A DNA stretch of 28,153 nucleotides from an uncultured Alphaproteobacteria bacterium (GTDB taxonomy: Bacteria > Pseudomonadota > Alphaproteobacteria > Rhizobiales > Ancalomicrobiaceae), in the NCBI GenBank assembly GCA_937919435.1, contig CALFRR010000096.1:1-28153 (forward strand). Reading direction: 5' to 3'. Below the pieces are notes generated by a model that ran no database searches, was not told the DNA's origin, and saw only the letters and a list, made by a program, of their open reading frames with translations. Made by a program: the position numbers and the translations under genes. Each line of letters starts with the position of its first letter. The first letter of the stretch is position 1. Shown here piece by piece: positions 1 to 8,039 of this stretch.

Positions 1-2216
1 GCTTCGGCGAGGGCGGCCTCGGTCTCGGTCCGGGCGGCGACGGCACGGTCGCGTTCGGCGAAGAGGCGCTCGAGTGCGGGCGCGCGGGCGGCGAGCGCCG
101 CGGCGATGCGGGCCGCCTCGCGTTCGGCTCGGGCCAGCCGGTCGCGGGCCTCGGCTTCGCCGCGAGCGGCGCGACGCTGCGCCTCACGGGCGGTGCGGAC
201 CGTCTCCTCGGCCCGCTCGCGCAGCCTTCGGGCGGCGTCCAGGTCGGTGCGACGGGCGGCGGCGGCACGGCGGGCGGCGTCGATCTGACCTTCGAGTTCG
301 GCGAGCCGGTTGCGGCTGGCGAGCCGACGTGCGGCGGCGGTCGGTGCCTCGGCGGCGGCGACGAGCCCGTCCCAGCGCCAGAGGTCGCCGTCCTTCGAGA
401 CGAGACACTGACCGGGTGCGAGATCGCGCATCAGCCGCGGCCCGTCGGCACGATCGACGACGCCGATCTGGGCGAGGCGGCGGGCGAGCACCGGAGGCGC
501 CACCACCCGGGCGGCGAGCGGCTCGACCCCGGCGGGCAGCGTCGGATCGCCGGCACCGTCGCCCGGATCGCTCCAGCGGACCGGGGCGCCGCTCGCATCG
601 GAGACGTCGAGATCGTCGCCGAAGGCGGCGGCCAGCGCCGCCTCCCAGCCCGACCCGACCACCACTCGGTCGAGGATCGGCGGCCACAGCACCCCGGCGG
701 CGACGTCGAGGACCCGGGCCAGTGCCTTGGCCTCGGCCTCCAGCCGGGAGAGGTCGCGCTCGCGTTCGGCGAGATCGCCGCGGGCGACCTCCTCGCGGGT
801 GCGGGCATCGGCCTCGCCGGCCTCCGCATCTCCGACCGCGGCCTCCGCCTCGGCGGCGAGGGCGGCGGCCTCCTCGACGGCGATCGCCATCTCCTCGGGG
901 CTCTCGCCGGCCTCGATCTCGGCGGCGAGGGCGGCGCGTTCGCGCTCGACCCCGACGATCTCGGCGGCGAGCCGATCGATCCGGCCGGCGATCTCGGCGG
1001 CTTCCCGGGCGAGCGCGGCGCGGCGGGCGACCACTTCGGCCGCAGCCGCCTGCCGACCGGCGAGATCGGCCTCGACCTCGGCCAGGGCGGTTTCGGCCTC
1101 GGCGAGGCGATCCTCGGCTTCGGCCCGGGTCGCCGCCATGTCCTCGTCTTCGCCGACCAGCGCCTCCTCCTCGTCGGCGAGACGGGCGAGGGCGGCGGCC
1201 ATGTCGTCGCCGAGGCCGGTCTCGCGGGCGAGGTCGGCCTCGATCTGGACCAGACGGCGGGCGAGATCGTCGAGGCGGGCGCGGACCCGGCGTTCCTCCG
1301 CCTCGACTTCGCCGGCGGCGAGGCGCAGGCGTTGCAGCGCCGCCCCGGCGGCGGCCTCGGCCTCGCGCAGGGCCGGCAGACCGGCGGCGCCGGTCGCCTG
1401 ATCGGTGGCGGCGCGGGCCTGCTCGAGCGACCGCTCGTCGGCCTTCGCCCGGGCCTCGGCACGCTCCGCCTCGGCCTCGCCGACCCGCTCGCGGGCATCG
1501 AGCCAGCGCAGCAGGGCGAGCGTCGCCTCGCCCCGGCGGATCTCGGCGGACAGCGCCCGATAGCGGGCGGCCTGACGGGCCTGACGCTTCAGGCTCTCCA
1601 GCCGCACTTCGTATTCGGCGAGGACGTCCTCGACCCGGTCGAGGTTCTGTCCGGCCGCCTTGAGCCGGATCTCCGCCTCGTTGCGGCGGGAGTGCAGGCC
1701 GGAGATGCCGGAGGCCTCCTCAAGCACGGCACGCCGGGCGATCGGCCGGGCGGCGATCAGCTCGCCGATCTGGCCCTGGCGGACCATCGCCGGCGAGCGC
1801 GAGCCGGTCGAGGCGTCGGCGAACAGCATCTGGACGTCGCGGGCGCGAACCTCGCGGCCGTTGATTTTGTAGGCCGACCCGGCCTCGCGTTCGATCCGCC
1901 GGGTCACCTCGAGCACGTCGGCGTCGGGGAACGGCGCACCCGGCCGCGGCCCGACGTCGGCGAGGGTCAGGGTCACTTCCGCCGAGTTGCGGGCCGGCCG
2001 CCGCCCCGAACCGGAGAAGATGACGTCGTCCATGCCGGAGGCGCGCATGCTCTTGTAGGAGCTCTCGCCCATCACCCAGCGCATCGCCTCGACCAGATTC
2101 GACTTGCCGCAGCCGTTCGGACCGACGACCCCGGTCAGCCCGGGTTCGATCAGGAACTCGGTCGGTTCGACGAAGGTCTTGAAGCCGAGAAGCCGGAGCC
2201 TGGTGAAGGTGACCAA
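1..2216 (-). CDS. smc: Chromosome segregation protein SMC (N-terminal part, cut by window edge)
   Basis: This is the ATPase of the SMC-ScpAB condensin, which organises and helps segregate the chromosome. About 738 residues are visible; the C-terminal half, with the signature motif and Walker B, lies outside the window. The N-terminal ATPase head begins with a FTRLRLLGFKTF-type opening and a Walker A loop, GPNGCGKSN, at residues 32-40. A long charged, Ala/Arg/Glu-rich coiled coil follows (about 170-500), then the globular hinge (about 500-620, containing VLWPPILDRVVVG and SKDGDLWRWDG), then the start of the returning coiled coil. I chose the TTG start at 2216 because it gives the family's usual N-terminus and has GGAGAGG just upstream; no ATG fits. 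It lies 40 bases behind the DsbA-like gene on the same strand, so co-transcription is likely. Family identity is firm. Confidence 0.95.
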   Translation of the reverse strand, partial: MVTFTRLRLLGFKTFVEPTEFLIEPGLTGVVGPNGCGKSNLVEAMRWVMGESSYKSMRASGMDDVIFSGSGRRPARNSAEVTLTLADVGPRPGAPFPDADVLEVTRRIEREAGSAYKINGREVRARDVQMLFADASTGSRSPAMVRQGQIGELIAARPIARRAVLEEASGISGLHSRRNEAEIRLKAAGQNLDRVEDVLAEYEVRLESLKRQARQAARYRALSAEIRRGEATLALLRWLDARERVGEAEAERAEARAKADERSLEQARAATDQATGAAGLPALREAEAAAGAALQRLRLAAGEVEAEERRVRARLDDLARRLVQIEADLARETGLGDDMAAALARLADEEEALVGEDEDMAATRAEAEDRLAEAETALAEVEADLAGRQAAAAEVVARRAALAREAAEIAGRIDRLAAEIVGVERERAALAAEIEAGESPEEMAIAVEEAAALAAEAEAAVGDAEAGEADARTREEVARGDLAERERDLSRLEAEAKALARVLDVAAGVLWPPILDRVVVGSGWEAALAAAFGDDLDVSDASGAPVRWSDPGDGAGDPTLPAGVEPLAARVVAPPVLARRLAQIGVVDRADGPRLMRDLAPGQCLVSKDGDLWRWDGLVAAAEAPTAAARRLASRNRLAELEGQIDAARRAAAARRTDLDAARRLRERAEETVRTAREAQRRAARGEAEARDRLARAEREAARIAAALAARAPALERLFAERDRAVAARTETEAALAE

Positions 2217-2256
2217 AACGCCTCTCCGACGATCCGCCCGCGCCGCGGGCGCCGGG

Positions 2257-2895
2257 TCACTTCACGAAATCGGCGAGGATCTTGTCGAGTTCCTCGGGGC
2301 TGGCGATGCCGACGTACTTGCGTCCGTTGACGAAGAAGGTCGGGGTTCCGTCGACCTTGAACTGCTTCTCCGCGCGGTCGCGGATCTGGTTCAGCGCATC
2401 GAACAGCTTCTGGTCGGAGAGCGTGTTGCGGAAGGTCTGATCGGTGTAGCCGAACTGCCGCGAGAAGCGCTGCAACGCATCGACCGGCGCCTTCGGATCG
2501 ATCCACTCCCGCTGGCTGGCGAACCAGCCGTGGAGATTGTCGAAGAACCGGTCGGCAGGGGCGTTGCGGATCAGCATCGCCACCGCGGCGGCGATCGCGT
2601 CGAGCGGAAACTCGCGGAACACGAAGCGCACCTTGCCGGTGTCGATGTAGGCGCTCTTCAGACGCGGGAACACCGCCTCGCTGAAGTGGGCGCAGTGGGA
2701 GCAGGTCATCGAGGCGTATTCGATCACCGTCACCGGCGCGTCGTCGCGCCCCATCGTCATCTCCGGCAACGGGCCGGGCTTGGCCAGTTCGGCGGTGTCG
2801 AAGGCGCCCTGGGCGGCGGCGTCGACGGCGAGGAGGCCGGTCGGGGCCAGGACGAGAGCGGAGGCGGCGAGGAGACGGCGGCGGGAAATCGTCAC
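2257..2895 (-). CDS. Exported DsbA-family thiol:disulfide oxidoreductase
   Basis: A 212-residue thioredoxin-fold protein expected to act in the periplasm on cysteines of exported proteins. The N-terminus (SRRRLLAASALVLAP) is a signal sequence with adjacent arginines, so Sec or possibly Tat export, and AAA-Q near residue 28 is a plausible cleavage site. The active site is C-S-H-C (Cys65, Cys68) within MTCSHCAHF, and the cis-proline loop is GTPTFFVNG near the C-terminus. The C-S-H-C motif and compact helical insert resemble the DsbA/BdbD/DsbG-like DSBA group (Thioredoxin_4). It sits between dciA and smc, a neighbourhood I recall as conserved in Hyphomicrobiales; the sequence shows no functional link to SMC. 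Whether it is an oxidase or isomerase cannot be decided here. Confidence 0.9.
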   Translation of the reverse strand: MTISRRRLLAASALVLAPTGLLAVDAAAQGAFDTAELAKPGPLPEMTMGRDDAPVTVIEYASMTCSHCAHFSEAVFPRLKSAYIDTGKVRFVFREFPLDAIAAAVAMLIRNAPADRFFDNLHGWFASQREWIDPKAPVDALQRFSRQFGYTDQTFRNTLSDQKLFDALNQIRDRAEKQFKVDGTPTFFVNGRKYVGIASPEELDKILADFVK

Positions 2896-2939
2896 GAGGC
2901 GGGTCCTTGGGCGAGGTCCGGGTTCGGTCTGGTCGATCG

Positions 2940-2957
2940 GGGCGTCCGGCGACGCCC
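2940..2957 (-). terminator. Small GC-rich hairpin between dciA and dsbA-like gene
   Basis: GGGCGTC and GACGCCC form a perfect 7-bp stem with a 4-base loop, 28 bases past the dciA stop. No U-tract follows, so this may be an attenuator or an RNA-processing/stability element rather than a full terminator. The function is inferred from position only. Confidence 0.3.
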
Positions 2958-2984
2958 ATCGGATCGGCCGGTTTCGCTTCCTAT

Positions 2985-3596
2985 CTAGCGCGAACGCGGG
3001 CCGCCGTCGCCCCCCGGTGCCGGCCTCGCGGCAATGTCATCGGGGCGCGAGGTGGCCGGCGGACGGCCGACGATCGCCCGGCCGAGGCGGGCGAGCGCCT
3101 CGCGCAGCGGTTCGTCGGCGATGCCTCCGGTGAGGCCGGCGATCCGCGCCTCTTCCGCCGCCGACAGCAGTCGCGGGCGGGCGGCGCGCGGCCGGGCGAA
3201 GGAGGTGAGCGGCTTCTGGACGATGCGGATCCGGCCGACGGCCGGAAAGCCGTAGACCGAATTGATCCGCTCCAGGATCTGCGGGATCTCGTGCTGGAAG
3301 AACAGGGCACGCCCGCCTTCGCAGGTGACGGTCAGGGTCGCCGGCTCGAACCCGTCCTCGCCGCCGTCCTCCAGCCGCTTCGGCCAGGACAGCCGCTCCG
3401 GCCGGGTGCCGGTCGCATGCTGGGCGCCGACGATCTCGCCCCAACGGGTGATCAGGTCGAGCGCCGCGAACCCACGGCGCCGGGCGGCGGGCTTCAGCAG
3501 CGGACCGACCAGATCGGCGACCGCCACGGCGCCGCGACGGCCGCGCGGCGCGGTCGGGCGGGGCGAATCGGGATCGGGTGCGTCGGAACGGGCCAT
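2985..3596 (-). CDS. DciA-like DUF721 protein (predicted replicative-helicase loader)
   Basis: A 203-residue protein of the DUF721/DciA family. Members of this family in many bacteria lacking DnaC interact with the replicative helicase DnaB and help it load. The diagnostic N-terminal block is visible: VADLVGPLLKPAARRRGFAALDLITRWGEIVG, a helical segment with the Trp-x-x-Ile-Val-Gly ending, followed by a beta-rich part (ATLTVTCEGG, ALFFQHEIPQILERIN, RIRIVQKP) that resembles a KH-like fold. The C-terminal ~60 residues are Ala/Arg/Pro-rich and look disordered. I prefer the ATG at 3596 (MARSDAP). An in-frame ATG at 3662 would add 22 residues with no family resemblance and would run further into the shared promoter region with mutY. 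The gene is divergent from mutY and heads the run towards smc. Confidence 0.82.
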   Translation of the reverse strand: MARSDAPDPDSPRPTAPRGRRGAVAVADLVGPLLKPAARRRGFAALDLITRWGEIVGAQHATGTRPERLSWPKRLEDGGEDGFEPATLTVTCEGGRALFFQHEIPQILERINSVYGFPAVGRIRIVQKPLTSFARPRAARPRLLSAAEEARIAGLTGGIADEPLREALARLGRAIVGRPPATSRPDDIAARPAPGGDGGPRSR

Positions 3597-3718
3597 ACGG
3601 TCAATGTGCGGTGCGAGAGGCGCGGAAACAAGGCGGCTCCCGGCGATACTCCCACTTCCCACCGTCTTCGCCGGTGACCGCCCTTTCCGTTCCGGCCACG
3701 GCGCGCTAGGTCGGGCGG

Positions 3719-4804
3719 ATGACCACGTCGCCTCCCACCCCTTCCGCCGCCGACCTGCTCGCCTGGTACGACGTCCACGCCCGTCGCCTGCCCTGGCGGG
3801 TCGGGCCGAAGGAGCGCGCCGCCGGAACGACGCCCGATCCCTATCGGGTGTGGCTCTCCGAGATCATGCTGCAACAGACCACCGTCGCGGCGGTGCGCGG
3901 CTATTTCGAGGCCTTCACCCGGCGCTGGGCGACGGTCGTCGACCTCGCCGCGGCGCCGGAAGAAGAGGTGATGAAGGCCTGGGCGGGGCTCGGCTACTAT
4001 TCGCGGGCGCGGAACCTCCATGCCGCGGCGAAACTGGTGGCGGGCGATCTCGGCGGGCGATTCCCGGAGACCGAGGCGGGGCTCGCCGGGCTGCCGGGGG
4101 TCGGCCCCTATACCGCTGCGGCGATCGCCGCGATCGCCTTCGACCGCGCCGCGACGGTGGTCGACGGCAACGTCGAGCGGGTCACCGCCCGGCTGTTCGC
4201 ACTGGAAACGCCGATGCCCGCCGCCAAGCCGGAGCTGCGCCGGCTCGCCGCGACGCTCACCCCGCGGACACGGCCGGGCGACTTCGCCCAGGCGACGATG
4301 GATCTCGGCGCGACGATCTGCACGCCGAAGCGGCCGGCCTGCGGGCTCTGTCCGTGGACCGCGCCGTGTCTCGCCCGGGCCCGCGGCATCGCCGAGCGCC
4401 TGCCGCTGCGCGCCGTCAAGCCGGAGCGGCCGACGCGGACCGGGGTCTGCCACGTCGCGATCCGGGCCGACGGGGCGATCCTGTTGCGACGGCGGCCGCC
4501 GAAGGGCCTGCTCGGCGGGATGAGCGAACCGCCGGGCGGCGACTGGCGCGAGGTCGGTGCGGCACCGATTGCCTCGCCCGCGCCGCCGCTTCCCGGACGC
4601 TGGCGGACGCTGCCGACGCCGGTCGTCCACGTCTTCACCCATTTCCGGCTGGAACTGACGGTGATGCGCGGCGAGATCGCCGCCGGCACGCCGGCGCCCG
4701 CCGGGCACTGGTGGTCGGCACCCGGCGAGATCGAGGGCGAGGCGCTGCCCAGCGTCTTCGTCAAGGCGATCGTCGCGGCCCGGGAGGCCCCGACGGGAAC
4801 GTGA
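3719..4804 (+). CDS. mutY: Adenine DNA glycosylase MutY
   Basis: This 361-residue base-excision-repair enzyme removes adenine mispaired with 8-oxoguanine or guanine. It has the full domain order. The HhH glycosylase domain carries Glu48 in SEIMLQQT (catalytic acid), a helix-hairpin-helix LPGVGPYTAAAI at about 125-136, and catalytic Asp149 in VVDGNVERV. The [4Fe-4S] cluster ligands are Cys201, 208, 211 and 217 (C-x6-C-x2-C-x5-C). The C-terminal NUDIX-like 8-oxoG recognition domain follows (about 235-355, with the HVFTHFRLEL segment containing the FSH-like loop, here FTH). The length is normal. The ATG is preceded by AGGTCGGGCGG. It is divergent from dciA, and a phosphoesterase gene follows 68 bases downstream on the same strand. 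Confidence 0.96.
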   Translation: MTTSPPTPSAADLLAWYDVHARRLPWRVGPKERAAGTTPDPYRVWLSEIMLQQTTVAAVRGYFEAFTRRWATVVDLAAAPEEEVMKAWAGLGYYSRARNLHAAAKLVAGDLGGRFPETEAGLAGLPGVGPYTAAAIAAIAFDRAATVVDGNVERVTARLFALETPMPAAKPELRRLAATLTPRTRPGDFAQATMDLGATICTPKRPACGLCPWTAPCLARARGIAERLPLRAVKPERPTRTGVCHVAIRADGAILLRRRPPKGLLGGMSEPPGGDWREVGAAPIASPAPPLPGRWRTLPTPVVHVFTHFRLELTVMRGEIAAGTPAPAGHWWSAPGEIEGEALPSVFVKAIVAAREAPTGT

Positions 4805-4872
4805 CCGACCGTCACGGAAGCTTCGTCGAAGCCGGAGAGGATGCGCCCACCTTCAACCCGGGAGCTTCTCCG

Positions 4873-5859
4873 ATGCGCCGCGTCGCCCTCGCCGCCTGCC
4901 TGCTCTGCGCCACCCCCCTCGCCTCGTCCGCCGTCGAAGTCGGCGGGCCGAAGTCCTTCGCCTTCGTCGCGCTCGGCGACATGCCGTATTCGCTGCCGGC
5001 CGACTACGGCCGCTTCGAAGCGCTGATCGGCAAGGTCAACGCGCTGAAGCCGGCCTTCACCGTCCATGTCGGCGACATCAAGTCGGGCTCGACCGTCTGC
5101 TCGGACGAGAACTTCCAGAAGGTCAAGGACGAGTTCGCGATGTTCGACGGGCCGCTGGTCTACACGATCGGCGACAACGAATGGACCGACTGCCACCGCG
5201 AGAAGGCCGGAAAATTCGATCCGAACGAGCGGCTGAACAAGGTCCGCGAGATGTTCTTCGCCGACAAGAAGTCGCACGGCAAGAACCCGGTCGCCCTCGA
5301 ACGCCAGTCGGAGCTGATGCCCGAGGTCAAGGCCTGGGACGGCAGGCTCTTCGTCGAGAACACCCGCTTCGTCCAGAACGGCGTGATGTTCGTCCAGGCC
5401 AACATTCCGGGATCGAACAACAATCTCGAGGCGCGCAGCCTGGACAACGTCAAGGAATTCTTCGCCCGCGACGCGGCCAATCAGAAGTGGATCGTCGCCG
5501 CCTTCGAGAAGGCGAAGGCCGAGGGGCTCGGCGCACTGGTCCTGTCGATCCAGGCGGACATGTGGGACATCAAGCAGACCGAGCCGTCGGTGCCGCTCGC
5601 CTCGGGCTTCGTCGAGACTCTGAAGACCATCGAGAAGCAGGCCAAGGCCTACGGCAAGCCGGTGCTGCTGATCAACGGCGACGCCCACTTCTACGAGGTG
5701 ACGCCGTTCCTGGCGACCGACACCCGGCCGGTGGCCAACGTCACCCGTCTGCAGGTGCCGGGCGAGAAGATCGTCGGCGCGGTCCGGGTGATCGTCGATC
5801 CCGACAACGCCGACATGCCCTTCGCCTTCCAGGAGATCGCCCAGATCCCGGCGAAGTGA
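4873..5859 (+). CDS. Exported calcineurin-like (metallo)phosphoesterase, unknown substrate
   Basis: A 328-residue protein with an N-terminal signal peptide (MRRVALAACLLCATPLASSA). The remainder has the motif ladder of a metallophosphoesterase fold: VALGDMPYS near residue 36, VHVGDIKSG near 69, a GDNEW block near 100 followed by TDCHR, and INGDAHFYEV near 275. These are recognisable as metal-binding GD/GDNx/GDxH motifs, although the first lacks the classical D-x-H. It is therefore probably a periplasmic phosphatase or phosphodiesterase; substrate unknown. The reading frame stays open far upstream through mutY, but the ATG at 4873 has GGGAG eight bases upstream and starts exactly at the signal peptide, so it is the start. 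It may be co-transcribed with mutY. A repeat region follows its stop. Confidence 0.8.
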   Translation: MRRVALAACLLCATPLASSAVEVGGPKSFAFVALGDMPYSLPADYGRFEALIGKVNALKPAFTVHVGDIKSGSTVCSDENFQKVKDEFAMFDGPLVYTIGDNEWTDCHREKAGKFDPNERLNKVREMFFADKKSHGKNPVALERQSELMPEVKAWDGRLFVENTRFVQNGVMFVQANIPGSNNNLEARSLDNVKEFFARDAANQKWIVAAFEKAKAEGLGALVLSIQADMWDIKQTEPSVPLASGFVETLKTIEKQAKAYGKPVLLINGDAHFYEVTPFLATDTRPVANVTRLQVPGEKIVGAVRVIVDPDNADMPFAFQEIAQIPAK

Positions 5860-5873
5860 GGCGGCCCGTCTTT

Positions 5874-5990
5874 CCGGTGCCGGGCGACCGGCTCCGGATC
5901 TCGACGACGCGCGGCGGTCCGCCGCCGGTGCCGGGCGACCGGCACCGGATCCCGGTCAGCCGAGGCGGTCCGCCGCCGGTGCCGGACGGC
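5874..5990. repeat. 51-bp tandem repeat (about 2.3 copies) with internal dyads
   Basis: The unit starts at 5874 and 5925, and a partial copy starts at 5976, giving an exact period of 51 bases. Each full unit opens with CCGGTGCC, an 8-base loop and GGCACCGG (perfect in copy 2 at 5925-5948; one mismatch, GGCTCCGG, in copy 1) and closes with a second GC-rich dyad around GGCGGTCCGCCG. It fills the gap between the convergent phosphoesterase and ccrM genes. It could work as a two-way terminator without U-tracts or as a REP-like element. Copies differ at about ten positions in the middle of the unit. Confidence 0.75.
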
Positions 5991-5998
5991 GCGAGACT

Positions 5999-7150
5999 TC
6001 AGGCGATCGGTTCCATCCGCTCGCGCATGCTGCGGCGCAGTTCGTCGAGGACGACGATCCTTCCCGCCCGCGAGGCGTGCCAGAAGGTCCAGCCGTTGCA
6101 GGCCTCGGCCCCCTGCACGGCGGCGCCGACCCGGTGGATCGATCCGGTGACGCCGTTCGCCTCGAGCGAGCCGTCGACCCGGACCCGGGCGACCACCCGT
6201 CCGCGGGCGTCGGTCAGCAGTTCGCCGGCGGTCACCAGTCCGGCCTCGATCAGGCTGCCGAAGGGGACGCGGGTCTCCGCCTTCTTGCCGCGCATCAGTT
6301 CGAGCGCCTCGGCGTCGATCGGCTCGGCGGCGGCGATGCGGGCGCGCGCCGCCTCGGCATAGCCGGAATCGCGTTCGACGCCGATGAACCGACGGCCGAG
6401 CTTCTTGGCCACCGCACCGGTGGTGCCGGAGCCGAAGAACGGGTCGAGGACCACGTCGCCGGGCTTCGAGGAGGCGATCAGCACCCGGTGCAGCAGCCCT
6501 TCCGGCTTCTGGGTCGGATGCAGCTTGGCGCCGTCCGCGTCCTTCAGCCGCTCGGCCCCCGAGCAGATCGGGATCAGCCAGTCCGAGCGCATCTGGGTGT
6601 CTTCGTTGAACGCCTTCAGCGCATCGTAGTTGAAGGTGTAGCTCTTGGCGTCGGCGTCGCGGCCGGCCCAGATCAGGGTCTCGTGGGCGTTCTGGAACCG
6701 CCGTCCCTTGAAGTTGGGCATCGGGTTGGTCTTGCGCCAGACGACGTCGTTGAGGATCCAGAAGCCGAGGTCCTGGAGGATGGTGCCGACCCGGAAGATG
6801 TTGTGATAGCTGCCGATCACCCACATCGTGCCGTTCGGCTTCAACACCCGCCGCACCGCCATCAGCCAGGCGCGGGTGAAGGCGTCGTAGGCCTCGAAGC
6901 TCTCGAACCGGTCCCACTCGTCGTCGACCGCATCGACCAGACTCTGGTCGGGGCGGTGCAGGGTTCCGGCGAGCTGCAGGTTGTAGGGCGGATCGGCGAA
7001 GACCAGATCGACCGATTTCGCCGGCAGTTTCTCGAGCTCGGCGACGCTGTCGCCGACCAGCACCCTGTCGAGGAAGGGAGCGAGGGCATCCGAACGAGCC
7101 GTTTCGGGGATGGGGTGGGAGACGGCCCTGGGGACGCGCGGCTTTGGCAT
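5999..7150 (-). CDS. ccrM: CcrM-type DNA adenine methyltransferase (GANTC)
   Basis: A 383-residue orphan beta-class N6-adenine methyltransferase. The alphaproteobacterial CcrM family methylates the adenine in GANTC after replication and couples gene expression to the cell cycle. Visible motifs are catalytic DPPY at 53-56 (FADPPYNLQL), the conserved substrate/target region VWRKTNPMPNFKGRRFQNAHE, HPTQKPEGLL at 211-220, and the SAM-binding loop DPFFGSGTTG at 236-245. The C-terminal ~90 residues, ending GSIHRVGAAVQG-ACNGWTFWH, match the RAMA-type DNA-recognition extension typical of CcrM and absent from many restriction-system relatives. No restriction gene is nearby. The start is the ATG at 7150; upstream complementarity to 16S rRNA is poor. 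The C-terminus abuts the 51-bp repeat. Confidence 0.94.
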   Translation of the reverse strand: MPKPRVPRAVSHPIPETARSDALAPFLDRVLVGDSVAELEKLPAKSVDLVFADPPYNLQLAGTLHRPDQSLVDAVDDEWDRFESFEAYDAFTRAWLMAVRRVLKPNGTMWVIGSYHNIFRVGTILQDLGFWILNDVVWRKTNPMPNFKGRRFQNAHETLIWAGRDADAKSYTFNYDALKAFNEDTQMRSDWLIPICSGAERLKDADGAKLHPTQKPEGLLHRVLIASSKPGDVVLDPFFGSGTTGAVAKKLGRRFIGVERDSGYAEAARARIAAAEPIDAEALELMRGKKAETRVPFGSLIEAGLVTAGELLTDARGRVVARVRVDGSLEANGVTGSIHRVGAAVQGAEACNGWTFWHASRAGRIVVLDELRRSMRERMEPIA

Positions 7151-7204
7151 GAACGCACTCGACGGATACGCGATACTCGGTGAACGGATCGTCGATCATC
7201 GCGG

Positions 7205-7219
7205 TAAAGAGCGGGTAAA
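7205..7219 (-). promoter_or_regulatory. Candidate CtrA-like site upstream of ccrM
   Basis: Read towards ccrM, the sequence is TTTA-N7-TTTA, within a direct repeat of GCGGTAAAGA/GCGGGTAAAGA, 55-70 bases before the ccrM start codon. The known CtrA full site in Alphaproteobacteria is TTAA-N7-TTAA, so each half differs by one base and the spacing is exact. CtrA control of ccrM is established in Caulobacter; applying it here is inference. Confidence 0.35.
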
Positions 7220-7296
7220 GACCCGGCTCCACCGGATTTGCGCGATCGGGTCTTCCCGCCGCCGCGGTCCCCCCCTACAAAAGGGGAAAAGAGACC

Positions 7297-7310
7297 GAAT
7301 CCGGGGACTC
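7297..7310. promoter_or_regulatory. Two GANTC methylation sites directly before the HAD gene
   Basis: GAATC (7297-7301) and GACTC (7306-7310) lie within 14 bases, the second ending one base before the HAD start codon. A third site, GATTC, lies just inside the gene at about 7350. They are expected substrates of the adjacent CcrM. The sites are seen directly; a regulatory effect is inferred. Confidence 0.5.
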
Positions 7311-7311
7311 C

Positions 7312-7977
7312 ATGCTCGTCATCTTCGACTGCGACGGCGTTCTGATCGATTCCGAAATTCTGGCGGCACGCGCCGAAGCCGCGGCGATTTCCGCTCTCGG
7401 GCTGCCGACCACGGCGGACGAGATCTGCCGCCGATTCACCGGCGTCACCACCCGCGAGGTCTGGGAGACGCTCGAACACGACCTCGGCCGCCCGCTGCCG
7501 AAGGGCTTCTTCGAAGCCCATCAGGCCGACGTGCGCAACCTGTTCGCCCGCGAGCTCGAACCGATCGCCGGGGTGCGCGAGGCGGTCACCGCGCTCGGCC
7601 GCACCTACTGCGTCGCCTCCTCGACCAACCTGCCGGCGCTGCTCACCAATCTCGGTACCGCCGGACTGATCGACCTGTTCGCCCCGTTCATCTTCTCGGC
7701 CAGTCAGGTGAAGCGGCCGAAGCCGGCACCCGACGTGTTCCTCTACGCCGCCTCGCAGATGGGGGCCGATCCGGCCGACTGTCTGGTGGTCGAGGATTCG
7801 GCGCTCGGGGTGACCGCGGCGCGGCGGGCGGGGATGCGGGCGATCGGCTTCCTCGGCGGCGCCCACGTCGGCCCCGGCCACGGCGAGAGGCTGACCGCGG
7901 CGGGTGCGGAAACCTTGTTCTCCTCGATGTACGATCTCGCCGCGGTGATCGACGGGCGGACCGCGGCGGTGGCGTGA
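7312..7977 (+). CDS. HAD-superfamily (IA) phosphatase, phosphoglycolate/sugar-phosphate type
   Basis: A 221-residue haloacid-dehalogenase-type hydrolase. Motif I is at the very start, FDCDGVLIDSE, with nucleophile Asp6 and acid/base Asp8. A helical cap of subfamily IA type follows (about 17-85). Motif II is VASSTN around residue 103, motif III is the Lys in KRPKPAP, and motif IV is VVEDSALGV with metal-binding Asp. The sequence resembles the Gph/YieH/beta-phosphoglucomutase-like group, and the substrate cannot be assigned from this. It is divergent from ccrM across a 161-base gap and lies 62 bases before the AMP nucleosidase gene, with which it may share a transcript. The start at the ATG at 7312 is forced by motif I. 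Confidence 0.88.
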   Translation: MLVIFDCDGVLIDSEILAARAEAAAISALGLPTTADEICRRFTGVTTREVWETLEHDLGRPLPKGFFEAHQADVRNLFARELEPIAGVREAVTALGRTYCVASSTNLPALLTNLGTAGLIDLFAPFIFSASQVKRPKPAPDVFLYAASQMGADPADCLVVEDSALGVTAARRAGMRAIGFLGGAHVGPGHGERLTAAGAETLFSSMYDLAAVIDGRTAAVA

Positions 7978-8039
7978 GCGCCGATGCCGACGTACCCTTC
8001 CCACGGTTCACCGAGAGCGATTGGAAAGGCGATCCAGGG

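Noticed and set aside
74..1663. A 529-residue plus-strand ORF, extremely Arg/Pro-rich
   Set aside because: It lies antisense to the smc coiled coil, which has clear family sequence through this stretch. Its composition is a by-product of high GC.
3597..3662. Upstream ATG adding 22 residues to the DciA-like protein
   Set aside because: The added residues show no family resemblance and the ATG at 3596 gives the usual start; kept as a possible alternative only.
3262..4872. Long in-frame N-terminal extension of the exported phosphoesterase
   Set aside because: It overlaps mutY in another frame and would bury a normal signal peptide that has its own ribosome-binding site.
7110..8039. In-frame upstream extension of AMP nucleosidase
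   Set aside because: It overlaps the whole HAD gene in another frame, and the amn family N-terminus begins at 8040.
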